Shown here: positions 8,721 to 17,385 of the stretch, piece after piece
How the letters are laid out: each line of letters begins with the position of its first letter
How positions within the stretch are numbered: position 1 is the stretch's first letter
NCBI GenBank assembly: GCA_020328155.1
Contig: JAIXMX010000001.1
Coordinates: 62,001 to 126,000, forward strand
Source: Candidatus Endomicrobiellum agilis
GTDB taxonomy: Bacteria; Elusimicrobiota; Endomicrobiia; Endomicrobiales; Endomicrobiaceae
Length of the DNA: 64,000 bases
Reading direction: 5' to 3'
Program-made: the position numbers and the translations under genes
The notes under the pieces: model-generated
Database searches by the model: none
Seen by the model: the letters and a program-made list of their open reading frames with translations, nothing else
Told to the model about the DNA's origin: nothing

Positions 8721-9912
8721 AATCTACTCCCAGTTTAAGTTTGCTTTAAATTATAATAAATTTGTTTTTAATAAATCAATACGCCATATCTAAAGAGACA
8801 CCGGAAAACAAAAATATTGCCACTGTCTGAACTTAAAATTATAAAGGAACTACAACAGAAGTTTTTGAAACAAAAATAAGATAAGCACTGCTAATTATGA
8901 GGAAAAAATCCGCATTCTTGACTGCCTTTGTAAAATTTGTAAATTCCCAATATCTTAAAAAAAACTGTTGTTAGACGCTTAAGTCAAATTTCATCTATCA
9001 AATCGAACTGTTCCGCACTGCTTTTACTTGCAAATCTCAAAAAAAGCTCTGTCTTCTCTTTAAAATAACGCTTTACTTCTTCTTCTTAAAATATCCTGAA
9101 TAGTTTTGTTAGCTCTCGAATTTCAATATTTCTGCTTTCGTAATAATGTACTCTTTTCAATAAATATGGACGATTAAGAGAAATGACAATATTTACTTCG
9201 AATAAAGAACTATACTTTTATTCTAAAATTTCCGCTTGCCCTCATTATATATTCCTTTAACATTGCCGTTTTTGTTAACAAACTTTGCAAATATGTTTTG
9301 TCGAGTTTTTTCTGGGGGGATTTTTGCAATTTAAGAGTATCAATCTCTCTACTCTCCTATAACAAATCCTCTAAAGACGTTATTGTATTAGAAAATCCAT
9401 CTTATTCCAAGTTTATTTTTTTGCGATTAAAGTAAAAATAAGCAATATCCGAAGGGTAAAGCGGAATGTGAAATTTTATTGCTCTGTCTAGCATAATGCT
9501 TTTTGCAGAATTATAAGAAGTTTTGACAAGATGCATATGTGCAAGGGAGCTTTTTTGATTTCTTACTGTATTTTAGCGACATAATGTTTTTATGCCATTT
9601 ACTTGGCTTATCTTCTTGTAAAATGGAGAGGAAATTGATTTTATTATTTATTGAGCGCATAGATGGAAATTTGCTTATTGTTAAAAAGAAGGCTTCGGGA
9701 TTGTAAATCTGGACGATTTTAGATATATGCGCTTTTTAAGAGAGAACTTCCTTATAAATTTATACGCACAGCCGTGGGTTACAAATAGAGAGTAATTATA
9801 TATACGTTGTGCTTATGAAAAAGTACGTAAGAAAATTTTTAAACTGTTTTTTATCAACTCTATAAGCGTAATTTCGTAGTTTTAATATTTATTGAGTTGG
9901 TTTTTTTGTAAA
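8721..9912 (-). pseudogene. Decayed gene(s) on the minus strand, not identified
   Basis: No intact reading frame exists in these 1.2 kb. Two long minus-strand stretches read as protein only if stop codons are ignored. One, from about 9230 to 8891, contains VNIVISLNRPYLLKRVHYY, IEIRELTKLFRIF, a stop, and EEEVKRYFKEKTELFLRFAS. The other, from about 9500 to 9225, contains IKFHIPLYPSDIAYFYFNRK, a stop, and further helical sequence. The codon-like pattern with isolated in-frame stops argues for a recently inactivated gene of at least 200 codons. I do not recognise the family. The last 250 bases before 9913 show nothing convincing. Confidence 0.45.
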
Positions 9913-10545
9913 ATGTTAATTATGCTGAAAATTTTAACTGTAGAAGTACCTTACAATAAGCTGCTTGCAAGATTGGGATATCTTCAGACTAAAACAAAAC
10001 TTGATGAGAAAACTGCCGGTTTAATAAGGGAAAATTTAAATTTGTCGCAAAAACTTGTTAAACCTCAAACGGCGGTTGCTTTTGAAAATATAACGATAAG
10101 CGGTGGCAAAGTATCGGATGAAATTTTATTTGAGAGCGGATATAAAATTAGAAGTAGTAATTTAATGGTGCTTTTAAGAGATTGTTTTAAAGTTTATGGG
10201 ATTAGCGTAACTATAGGCGGGTTGTTGGAGCGCAGGAGAGATGTGTTTTTGAAAAAAAAAGAAACTTTTAACGCTCTTATATCTGATGCGGTAGGGTCCG
10301 TTGCCGCAGAAGAAACAATAGATCTTGTGAATGCGCAGATTAAGTCGTATGAAGAAAAAAATGGTAATATATTAACAAGGAGATATTCTCCAGGGTACGG
10401 CGACTGGTCGCTTGAGGACAATAAGCATTTTTTGGATTGGATAGGCGCAAAACATATAGGCATTAAATTAAATGAGTTTTGTCAGATGAATCCAGAGAAA
10501 TCTATTTCAGCTTTAATAGGTGTTGCCAAAAGAAAGACAGAGTAA
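9913..10545 (+). CDS. Stand-alone methionine synthase reactivation-domain protein
   Basis: The protein is about 210 residues. The C-terminal third carries RRYSPGYGDWSLEDNK, then IGIKLNEFCQMNPEKSISA and LIGVAKRK. This is the AdoMet-binding signature of the MetH activation domain (consensus RYSPGYGDW...L...MxPxKSVSAIIG). In most bacteria this domain is the C-terminal module of MetH and reductively remethylates inactive cob(II)alamin. Here it is its own gene 373 bp upstream of a MetH that lacks the module. An upstream in-frame TTG at 9892 would add seven residues. I prefer the ATGs at 9913 or 9922 (MLKILTVEVP), but neither has a strong ribosome-binding site. It presumably acts in trans on MetH. 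Confidence 0.85.
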   Translation: MLIMLKILTVEVPYNKLLARLGYLQTKTKLDEKTAGLIRENLNLSQKLVKPQTAVAFENITISGGKVSDEILFESGYKIRSSNLMVLLRDCFKVYGISVTIGGLLERRRDVFLKKKETFNALISDAVGSVAAEETIDLVNAQIKSYEEKNGNILTRRYSPGYGDWSLEDNKHFLDWIGAKHIGIKLNEFCQMNPEKSISALIGVAKRKTE

Positions 10546-10918
10546 AAGCTGAAGAATTGAAAAAAAATGTTATAGAAATCAAGAGCAAAAAAATTGCAAT
10601 TAATTTGTAAAAAAATCTCTATTATTGGGAAATGGTCTGTTTTATTAAAATATTTTTAAGTTCAAATGCGATTAGAGAGGGAGATATCGTAGGGACTGAA
10701 ATATTCTGTTAGTAAAAAAAGAATTTCTTATAAAAATATATGATATAAAAACAAAATATTGGTGGGTGTTACCTTGCGGAAAGTAATTTTAAATAAAATT
10801 AGACTTTAATCGTGTAATATCTGAGATTGTGAAAGACTGAGAAAAGTGTTTATCGGCAACAACAAAAAACTGCAAAAACCAGTATGGATAATTAAGCAAG
10901 AAAAGAAGGATTTTTGGT
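10546..10918. other. Intergenic region before metH
   Basis: No reading frame or recognisable cobalamin or SAM riboswitch core is visible. The stretch is A-rich with scattered stops in all frames. The only clear signal is an AAGGA ribosome-binding site just before the metH ATG. Confidence 0.4.
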
Positions 10919-13330
10919 ATGAACAGACAAGAATTTTTGGATATCCTAAGAAGTCGTGTGTTAATAATGGATGGAGCGACAGGAACTGAACTGCAGAAGA
11001 AAAAATATCTCGACGGCGTTGAGATTCCGGAGGAAATAAATATTAAATTCCCGGAGAGAATTGCGGAAATTTATTCCTCTTACATAAATGCGGGTTCTAA
11101 TATAGTTCTTGCAAACACGTTTGGCGCGAATTCCATAAGGTTGAAACAGCACGGACTTTTAGACCGAGCTGATGACATAATAAAGTCAGGGATTGGTTTG
11201 ATAAGAAAAATTTCTTCTGATACTATTGTCGCTGGCGATATTTCGTCGATAGGGGAATATATTGAACCGCTTGGTTCTTTATCTTTTGATGAGGCTTATA
11301 ACGCTTTTGCGTTTCAGTCGTTTTTGCTGCAAAAACACGGTGCAGATATTATAGTTATTGAAACAATGACTGAAATAAAAGAAGTTAAAGCGGCAATTCT
11401 TGCAGCGAAAGAAAATTTTAACGGAGCAGTTATTGTTCAAATGACTTTTTCAAAAGACGGTATTACGGTTACGGGAACTGATTTAAAAAGTTTTATTGCA
11501 ATGGCGGAAAGTTTAGGCGCCGATGCTCTGGGATTAAACTGCTCTATAGGCTCTCAGGATTTGGCGGAGCTTGCAAAAGTTCTGTGCGATAACACAAATC
11601 TTCCTATATCTTTTAAACCTAATGCTGGAATTCCTGTGTTGATTAACCGCGAAACTTGCTTTCCTGAGACGAAAGAAGAATTTATTGAAGCAAGTTTAAA
11701 AGCATATTCTTACGGCGTCAATATGTTTGGCGGCTGCTGTGGAACGAATCCTGAATTTATAAAAATTTTGTCTGGCGAGCTTAAGAACAAAGCTCCGAAA
11801 ATACGTGGTATGAAAAGTAAATATTTCCTTTCAACGAGAACAAAAGCTATAGATGTAAATGAGACTAAAAGTCCTGTTGTAATTGGCGAGAGGATAAATC
11901 CTACGAACAGGAAAAAGTTTCAGGAAGAGCTGCTTAAGGGCAATTTATCTCACGTAAAAGATGAAGCTCGCTCGCAGGTTCAATCTGGTGCAAATCTTTT
12001 AGATGTGAATATGGGTGTTCCGGGAACAGATGAAATAGAACTTCTTACAAATGCCGTAAACCAGATACAGGAGACGGTCTCTGTTCCTTTATGCATAGAT
12101 TCGAGTAATCCCGGCGCTTTAGAGCAGGCAGTTAAAAACTGTGCCGGCAAGCCTATTATAAATTCTGTAAACGGCGAACAGGCAAAACTTGACATAATAT
12201 TGCCTATTGCAAAACGCTATGGCGCGGCGCTCATAGCATTGACGACAGATGATAACGGGATACCTGAAACGGCAGAGGGTCGGTTAAAAATAGCTGAAGA
12301 GATTTTAAACTTTGCCGATCGATGCGGATTTGAAAGGAAAAATATTATTTTTGATTATCTCGTTCTTTCCGTAAGTTCTTCGCCGGGGCAGATACAAGAA
12401 ACGTTAAAGGCAATGAAAGAATCAAAGAGAATATATCCTGAATGTAAGCTCATTTTAGGTGTTTCAAATGTTTCTTTCGGACTTCCTTCAAGACAAACAA
12501 TTAATTCAACTTTTTTAAAAATGGCTGTGGATGCGGGGCTTGATTTTGCAATTGTTAATCCCCATGAGGATTGGGATATAGATGATCCTTTTGCTAAGAA
12601 TTTACTCCTGAATAAAGATAAGGGAGCAATTAAGTATATGGAGACATTTGCCGCTTTTAAAAAACAGATGCCAAAAACTGAGGCACAAAAACTTCCTCCG
12701 GATAAACAGCTTTATTTTGCGGTTTTAAATGGGAATCAAGAATCTGTAACTGACATTTTAAATCAAATTATTACTTCTGATGCCAATCCTTTTCAGACAG
12801 TAAACGATAATGTTTTGAAAGCGTTAAACCTTGTCGGCGAAAAATTTGCCGCAAAGGAATATTTTTTACCGCAGATAATTATGTCTGCACAGGCTGCTCA
12901 AAGAGCTTTTTCCATAGTAAAAACTACTTTAAAAAAGGACGAAAAATCTTCTGCCAGTAAGGTTATATTGGCTACAGTTAAAGGCGATATGCACGATATA
13001 GGTAAAAATATAGTTGGCGCTGTGCTTGAAAGCTATGGTTTTGACGTCATAGATATGGGCATAAACGTCGATTCTCAGGCAATAATGAATAAAACCCGCG
13101 AAGTTAATCCGATTGCAATAGGACTTTCCGCTCTTATGACAACCACAATGCCTGAAATGGAAATGGTTGTAAAATTAAGAAATGAAGCTCGTATTCCTAC
13201 AAAAATTATTGTGGGTGGAGCGGCGGTGACAGAAAAGTTTGCTAAAGAGATAGGCGCAGATGCTTATGCCAGAGACGCTATGGAAGCCGCAGGATATATG
13301 AAAGCTTTACAAGCAAGTAGGTGCAGATAA
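10919..13330 (+). CDS. metH: Cobalamin-dependent methionine synthase, lacking the reactivation domain
   Basis: The protein has 803 residues. The homocysteine domain (about 1-300) starts LRSRVLIMDGATGTELQ and has zinc ligands in GLNCSIG and GGCCGTNP. The pterin/methyl-THF domain (about 325-590) has VIGERINPTNRKKF, LLDVNMGVPG and PLCIDSSNP. The cobalamin cap helices follow (about 600-690), then the Rossmann B12 domain with GDMHDIGKNIVG, whose His ligates cobalt, and GLSALMTTTMPEM. The chain ends soon after the B12 domain (MKALQASRCR), so the roughly 300-residue AdoMet domain is missing and is supplied by the preceding small gene. It catalyses methyl transfer from 5-methyl-THF to homocysteine. 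The ATG has an AAGGA site eight bases upstream. Confidence 0.96.
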   Translation: MNRQEFLDILRSRVLIMDGATGTELQKKKYLDGVEIPEEINIKFPERIAEIYSSYINAGSNIVLANTFGANSIRLKQHGLLDRADDIIKSGIGLIRKISSDTIVAGDISSIGEYIEPLGSLSFDEAYNAFAFQSFLLQKHGADIIVIETMTEIKEVKAAILAAKENFNGAVIVQMTFSKDGITVTGTDLKSFIAMAESLGADALGLNCSIGSQDLAELAKVLCDNTNLPISFKPNAGIPVLINRETCFPETKEEFIEASLKAYSYGVNMFGGCCGTNPEFIKILSGELKNKAPKIRGMKSKYFLSTRTKAIDVNETKSPVVIGERINPTNRKKFQEELLKGNLSHVKDEARSQVQSGANLLDVNMGVPGTDEIELLTNAVNQIQETVSVPLCIDSSNPGALEQAVKNCAGKPIINSVNGEQAKLDIILPIAKRYGAALIALTTDDNGIPETAEGRLKIAEEILNFADRCGFERKNIIFDYLVLSVSSSPGQIQETLKAMKESKRIYPECKLILGVSNVSFGLPSRQTINSTFLKMAVDAGLDFAIVNPHEDWDIDDPFAKNLLLNKDKGAIKYMETFAAFKKQMPKTEAQKLPPDKQLYFAVLNGNQESVTDILNQIITSDANPFQTVNDNVLKALNLVGEKFAAKEYFLPQIIMSAQAAQRAFSIVKTTLKKDEKSSASKVILATVKGDMHDIGKNIVGAVLESYGFDVIDMGINVDSQAIMNKTREVNPIAIGLSALMTTTMPEMEMVVKLRNEARIPTKIIVGGAAVTEKFAKEIGADAYARDAMEAAGYMKALQASRCR

Positions 13331-13505
13331 TAAAGATCAATTTACGCTTTTGAGTATATGTAATAATAAGATTTTGGAAAAATAAAGACTGCACGAAAGG
13401 AGAAACGAAGTAATTGAGGCATCTCGTTAAATTCTCAGTTTAGTCACCATAAACTCAATTAATCGGAGCAGTGGAGGATAAGTTCAGAATAATACAAACA
13501 AAGGG
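13331..13505. other. Short intergenic region before nrdG
   Basis: No gene is visible. The stretch CACGAAAGGAGAAACGAAG contains ribosome-binding-site-like purines but is followed by no open frame. Confidence 0.35.
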
Positions 13506-14087
13506 ATGGCAAAATTGCGGATAGGCGGACTTCAAAAACTATCGCTTATAGATTATCATGGAACTCCTGCAGCCGTCATTTTTACACAGGGTTGCAATAT
13601 GTTCTGCCCTTATTGCCACAATCCTCAACTAGTTTATCCCGACTCATTTGAGAAAATTCTAAATAGAAATGAAATTTTAGATTTCTTAAAAAAGAGACAA
13701 GATCTTTTAAAAGGAGTAGTCATAACAGGCGGCGAACCCACGCTACAAAATGATTTATGCGATTTTATAAAAAAAATCAAAAATTTGAAGTTTCCCGTTA
13801 AGCTTGACACAAACGGCACAAACCCTGAAATATTGCAAGAACTTATATGCGGAAACCTCATAGATTTTATAGCTATGGATATAAAATCGCCTGCCAAAAA
13901 ATACAAATTATTTTTCAAGGGAAATTTAAACTTAATTATGCGGTCACTACATATAATTAAGTCTTCAAACATACCTCATATTTTTAGAACTACATACGAT
14001 ACGGACATTTTAAATGAAAAAGATATAGATGAAATAAGAGCAAGCATAGGAAATTCAGAATACATAGTTCAAGAATGCAGGAAATAA
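13506..14087 (+). CDS. nrdG: Anaerobic ribonucleotide reductase activating protein (radical SAM)
   Basis: The protein has 193 residues. It opens MAKLRIGGLQKLSLIDYHG, followed by FTQGCNMFCPYCHNPQL, whose CxxxCxxC triad (about residues 31-38) binds the radical-SAM [4Fe-4S] cluster. GVVITGGEPTLQ supplies the GGEP loop and AMDIKSP is also conserved. The sequence is of the NrdG2/PflA-like type found with zinc-containing NrdD. It cleaves AdoMet to generate the glycyl radical of the class III reductase. Its substrate glycine is encoded separately at 14304-14483, and nrdD lies convergently on the minus strand. The ATG at 13506 is preceded by AAAGGG. Confidence 0.93.
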   Translation: MAKLRIGGLQKLSLIDYHGTPAAVIFTQGCNMFCPYCHNPQLVYPDSFEKILNRNEILDFLKKRQDLLKGVVITGGEPTLQNDLCDFIKKIKNLKFPVKLDTNGTNPEILQELICGNLIDFIAMDIKSPAKKYKLFFKGNLNLIMRSLHIIKSSNIPHIFRTTYDTDILNEKDIDEIRASIGNSEYIVQECRK

Positions 14088-14303
14088 TTTAACAATCAAT
14101 AACGGACAACAGTTCAATAAAAAGCACAATCAACTGTTATTTTTTTATAGCTGTGCTCTCACATAGTGTAACGCAAGGATGGAAAAAGAAAGTGTAATTA
14201 CGGATTTACATCGGAGTCTGTTATTTTTGTTTACTTTTTAACGGGAACTCTCAATTAGATTCAGTATGGCGATACTGTAATAGTCCAAAAAGAAGAGAAA
14301 ATA

Positions 14304-14483
14304 TTATTTGTAAAAACAATAATTTTTACGGGTTTTAAATTCTTCTCTCTTACCTTCGTTCCACGAAGCAACGGGTCTCAAATATCCCACCACTCTTGAA
14401 TAGACTTCACATTTTGTACCCTTAACTAAATCTTTTTGTAGTTTTAATTCTTTGATTTTCTCATGAATTTCGTTTAATGTCAT
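14304..14483 (-). CDS. Stand-alone glycyl-radical domain of class III ribonucleotide reductase (split NrdD C-terminus)
   Basis: This 59-codon gene starts at an ATG (14483) with AAGGAAA ten bases upstream and ends with TAA at 14304. Residues 1-23 form a charged helix (LNEIHEKIKELKLQ). Residues 26-48 read EVYSRVVGYLRPVASW then NEGKREEF, which is the glycyl-radical motif of NrdD; Gly33 of RVVGY would carry the radical. This motif is absent from the nrdD gene located 104 bp upstream on the same strand. The frames differ and a start and ribosome-binding site are present, so this is a separate cistron rather than a simple read-through. By analogy with the spare-part protein GrcA (YfiD) for pyruvate formate-lyase, it should dock into NrdD and be activated by NrdG. 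That it restores activity is inference. Confidence 0.88.
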   Translation of the reverse strand: MTLNEIHEKIKELKLQKDLVKGTKCEVYSRVVGYLRPVASWNEGKREEFKTRKNYCFYK

Positions 14484-14587
14484 TTTAGTAATTTCCTTAT
14501 AAATTTATTTCACAGCAAGAGTAAACTTTGATTTGCCATGCATGGCTGTTCTAAAACATCTTATATGAGGAAAAATGAGAAAGGATA

Positions 14588-16636
14588 TCAATTCTCATAT
14601 AACATGTCTTCGAGTGCTTTTATTTGTTTGTCTATATTGTCAAGTTTTTCCTGCTTACATTTCGGACATTCGGGGTGTTCGCCTTCAATGTAGCCGCACC
14701 GCGGGCACACACTGAAAGTAGGCGTTATTGTAAAATATGGCAGACTGTAATTTTCACATACGGTTTTTATAAAAATTTTTAGACTTTTCGTATCTTTAAT
14801 ACGCTCCCCTATGAAAATATGCAAAACCGTCCCTCCAGTGTACTTTGTCTGCATTGAATCTTGTAAATCTAGATTTTCAAAAATGTCGTCGGTATAATCT
14901 ACCGGCAATTGACTTGAATTTGTATAAAATGGCGTATTTTCTGTTTTACTTGCCGAAATTATATCGCGGTATTTCTGCATATCAAGTCTTGCAAGCCTGT
15001 AAGATGCTCCTTCCGCGGGCGTAGCTTCAAGATTGTAGTTGTTTCCTGTTTCTTTCTGATATTTAATAAGAGTTTCTCTCATAAAATCCAATACTCTTTC
15101 GCCGAAAGATTTCCCTTTTTTGCTCCCGATTCCTTCTCCAAACAAATTCATACATGCTTCGTTTAACCCTACAATTCCTATTGTTGAAAAGTGGTTTTTC
15201 CAATATTCATTAAAGCGTTCTTTAATCGTTCTCAGATAAAAACTTATATAAGGATATAAATTACCAGACGTAAATTTTTCTAAAATGTTTCTTTTTATTT
15301 CTAAACTTTGCTTTGCAATATCCATATTCACTTTAAGTCTGTCTATAAAATCAGATTCGTTTTTTGCAAGGTAACCTATTTTTGGCATATTTATTGTGAC
15401 GACCCCTATTGAACCCGTAAGCGGAGACGCTCCAAAAAGTCCGCCACCGCGCTTTTTAAGTTCGCGGTTATCTATTCTCAAACGACAACACATGCTTCTT
15501 GCATCTTCGGGTTTCATATCAGAATTAATAAAGTTTGCAAAATAAGGTACTCCGTATTTTGCTGTTATATCCCATAAAGCGCTTATGTTTTTATTATTCC
15601 AATCAAAGTCTTTCGTTATGTTATATGTAGGTATTGGGAATGTAAAGACTCTGCCTTTAGCGTCTCCTGCAAGCATGAGTTCTAAAAATGCCTGATTTAA
15701 CATATCCATTTCTTTTTGAAATTCGCCATATTTTTTATCTTGATGTTTGCCGCCGATTATGACAGGTTCGTTTTTGTAATGTGGAGCTATGGTCAAATCC
15801 ATAGTTAAATTTGTAAAGGGAGTCTGGAAACCGACTCTTGTGGGGACATTTATATTAAATAAAAATTCCTGTAAAGCCTGTTTTACTTCTTCATAGTTTA
15901 GTTTGTCATAATAAATGAAAGGAGCCAGCAGTGTGTCAAAGTTTGAAAAAGCTTGCGCTCCGGCACTTTCGCCTTGAAGAGTATAAAAAAAATTTACAAT
16001 CTGTCCAAGCACTGTCCTGAAATGTTTTGCCGGTTTTGCTTCAGATTTTCCGGATGCGCCTTTAAATCCGTTCAGCAGCAAATCCTGCAAATCCCAGCCT
16101 ACGCAGTAAGCGCCAAGCAATCCTAAATCATGCAGATGCAGATCCCCTTCGCTGTGTGCCTTTCTTACATTTTCCGGATAAATCTTATTCAGCCAATAAA
16201 TCTTGCTGATTTCTGAAGAAATATAATTGTTGAGACCCTGCAAAGAATAAGACATGTTGCTGTTTTCATTTACCTGCCAATCTGTTTTTTTGAGGTACTG
16301 GTCAACTAGATCAACGTTGAAAGCAGACATTATTTCTCTTATTTTACTGTGCTGATCGCGGTAGAGTATATACGCTTTTGCAGTTTTTTTATACACAGAA
16401 GAGAGTAAAACTTCTTCAACTATGTCTTGAACTTCTTCAACAGTGGGTTTTTTGTTTTCAATCGTATCTAGTAGAAGAGATAAAGCTTTTATGGTTAGTT
16501 TATTTGCTATGTCTTGGCCAAATTCGCCTGTAGCTTCGCCTGCTTTTGCTATAGCCGCAGCAATTTTTTTGGGATTAAATGCTTCCCTGATACCATTTCT
16601 TTTTATGATTGAACTAAAAAATTCTTTGTTTTCCAT
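14588..16636 (-). CDS. nrdD: Anaerobic ribonucleoside-triphosphate reductase large chain without its glycyl-radical domain
   Basis: The protein has 682 residues. An ATP-cone (about 8-100; IIKRNGIREAFNPKKIAAAI) is followed by the ten-stranded barrel, with SYSLQGLNNYI, GAYCVGWDL, TNLTMDLTI and the Cys-bearing EDARSMCCRLRID. Near the end, CPRCGYIEGEHPECPKC gives four zinc Cys. In the family the YSR(V/I)VGY glycyl-radical segment follows this zinc site directly. Here the chain instead ends in a helix, DNIDKQIKALEDMLYEN, and stops. The missing segment is encoded by the next small gene on the same strand. The helical tail and the helical N-terminus of that small protein may mediate association, which is inference. 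The enzyme reduces NTPs to dNTPs anaerobically, with nrdG nearby. Confidence 0.95.
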   Translation of the reverse strand: MENKEFFSSIIKRNGIREAFNPKKIAAAIAKAGEATGEFGQDIANKLTIKALSLLLDTIENKKPTVEEVQDIVEEVLLSSVYKKTAKAYILYRDQHSKIREIMSAFNVDLVDQYLKKTDWQVNENSNMSYSLQGLNNYISSEISKIYWLNKIYPENVRKAHSEGDLHLHDLGLLGAYCVGWDLQDLLLNGFKGASGKSEAKPAKHFRTVLGQIVNFFYTLQGESAGAQAFSNFDTLLAPFIYYDKLNYEEVKQALQEFLFNINVPTRVGFQTPFTNLTMDLTIAPHYKNEPVIIGGKHQDKKYGEFQKEMDMLNQAFLELMLAGDAKGRVFTFPIPTYNITKDFDWNNKNISALWDITAKYGVPYFANFINSDMKPEDARSMCCRLRIDNRELKKRGGGLFGASPLTGSIGVVTINMPKIGYLAKNESDFIDRLKVNMDIAKQSLEIKRNILEKFTSGNLYPYISFYLRTIKERFNEYWKNHFSTIGIVGLNEACMNLFGEGIGSKKGKSFGERVLDFMRETLIKYQKETGNNYNLEATPAEGASYRLARLDMQKYRDIISASKTENTPFYTNSSQLPVDYTDDIFENLDLQDSMQTKYTGGTVLHIFIGERIKDTKSLKIFIKTVCENYSLPYFTITPTFSVCPRCGYIEGEHPECPKCKQEKLDNIDKQIKALEDMLYEN

Positions 16637-16680
16637 ATTGCGCTTATGTTAATATTTACTGCCTCAGGAATAAATTTCAG

Positions 16681-16805
16681 AAGGAGGATTAACTTTACAC
16701 GAGGCGAAATGTAAAGTCTTGAGAACCAAAGAACTGAAATTGAGAGCGCAAGAAATAAAAGAGATAGATAACAGGAAAGAATTTGAGCAAGCGATATTTA
16801 ATTAA
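16681..16805 (+). repeat. Copy 1 of a dispersed coding-like repeat (decayed gene fragment)
   Basis: Bases 16681-16793 closely match the reverse complement of 58202-58314. In frame from 16686 it reads GLTLHEAKCKVLRTKELKLR and continues to a TAA at 16803, following an AGGAGG. The other copy reads GLTLHESKCKILRTKELKLQ, so differences are mainly conservative, suggesting a once-functional protein segment. It faintly recalls small terminase or helix-turn-helix subunits, but I cannot assign it. Confidence 0.6.
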
Positions 16806-16943
16806 GCCAATACATCTTTCTTTTTATACCCTCTTTATTTATTATTGAACTTTGAACATCTTTGAGATAGCTTTTGCAGATGAACATTTGTGCAAAAATA
16901 TACACGGGTTTATGTTAACATACCAATGTTCCCATTGTTTCTT

Positions 16944-17177
16944 TCAGAGCGTCCAAATACTCCCAAGATTAGTTTCTTCCAACAGAGGGCGTTCATAATC
17001 TGGTATTTTTATTCTGTTTTCGTTATGGTCAGCCTCTTCTGGTGGCTTGTTATCAAAAAAAAGAAAAGGCTTCTCAGTCTTTAGACGAGTCAAAATTTTA
17101 GTTCCTTCGTCATTAGGAGCTTTTCTACAACTGCATATCATTGATGGTATTAAAAGTCCTGCTATAAATTTACTCAC
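16944..17177 (-). CDS. Putative small lipoprotein
   Basis: The 77-residue frame begins at a GTG with AGAAGGA seven bases upstream. The first 17 residues, MSKFIAGLLIPSMICSC, form a short basic-hydrophobic signal ending in a plausible lipobox Cys. An acidic, Pro-rich linker follows (NDEGTKI, FDNKPPEEADHNEN), then the frame stops at IWTL. Size and layout resemble the lipoprotein genes at 36854-37342 and 57074-57292. It may be a truncated member of that group. No function is known. The other small frames here on both strands look like shadows. Confidence 0.4.
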   Translation of the reverse strand: MSKFIAGLLIPSMICSCRKAPNDEGTKILTRLKTEKPFLFFDNKPPEEADHNENRIKIPDYERPLLEETNLGSIWTL

Positions 17178-17385
17178 GTCGTGTCCTTCTCTATCAAATA
17201 CTTCAAATACCGTTTTTTTCGTCGTTTTCTGAACTGTCTGTTTCTATTGCCCAATTTGAGACACTAGTATGCGTTTTTTCAAAAACCCAAAAATTTTACA
17301 AAACGTTAATATAGCATAAACGCCGCTTATTTAGTGTGATTTAATATTTATTAAAAACAAAAATATCAACAAAAAAGTTGTTTTC

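Noticed and set aside
10546-10918. Possible cobalamin riboswitch before metH
   Set aside because: No B12-box or typical hairpins could be recognised.
14100-14165. Possible terminator between nrdG and the small glycyl-radical gene
   Set aside because: The AGCACA/TGTGCT stem is only six bases with a loop over 20 bases.
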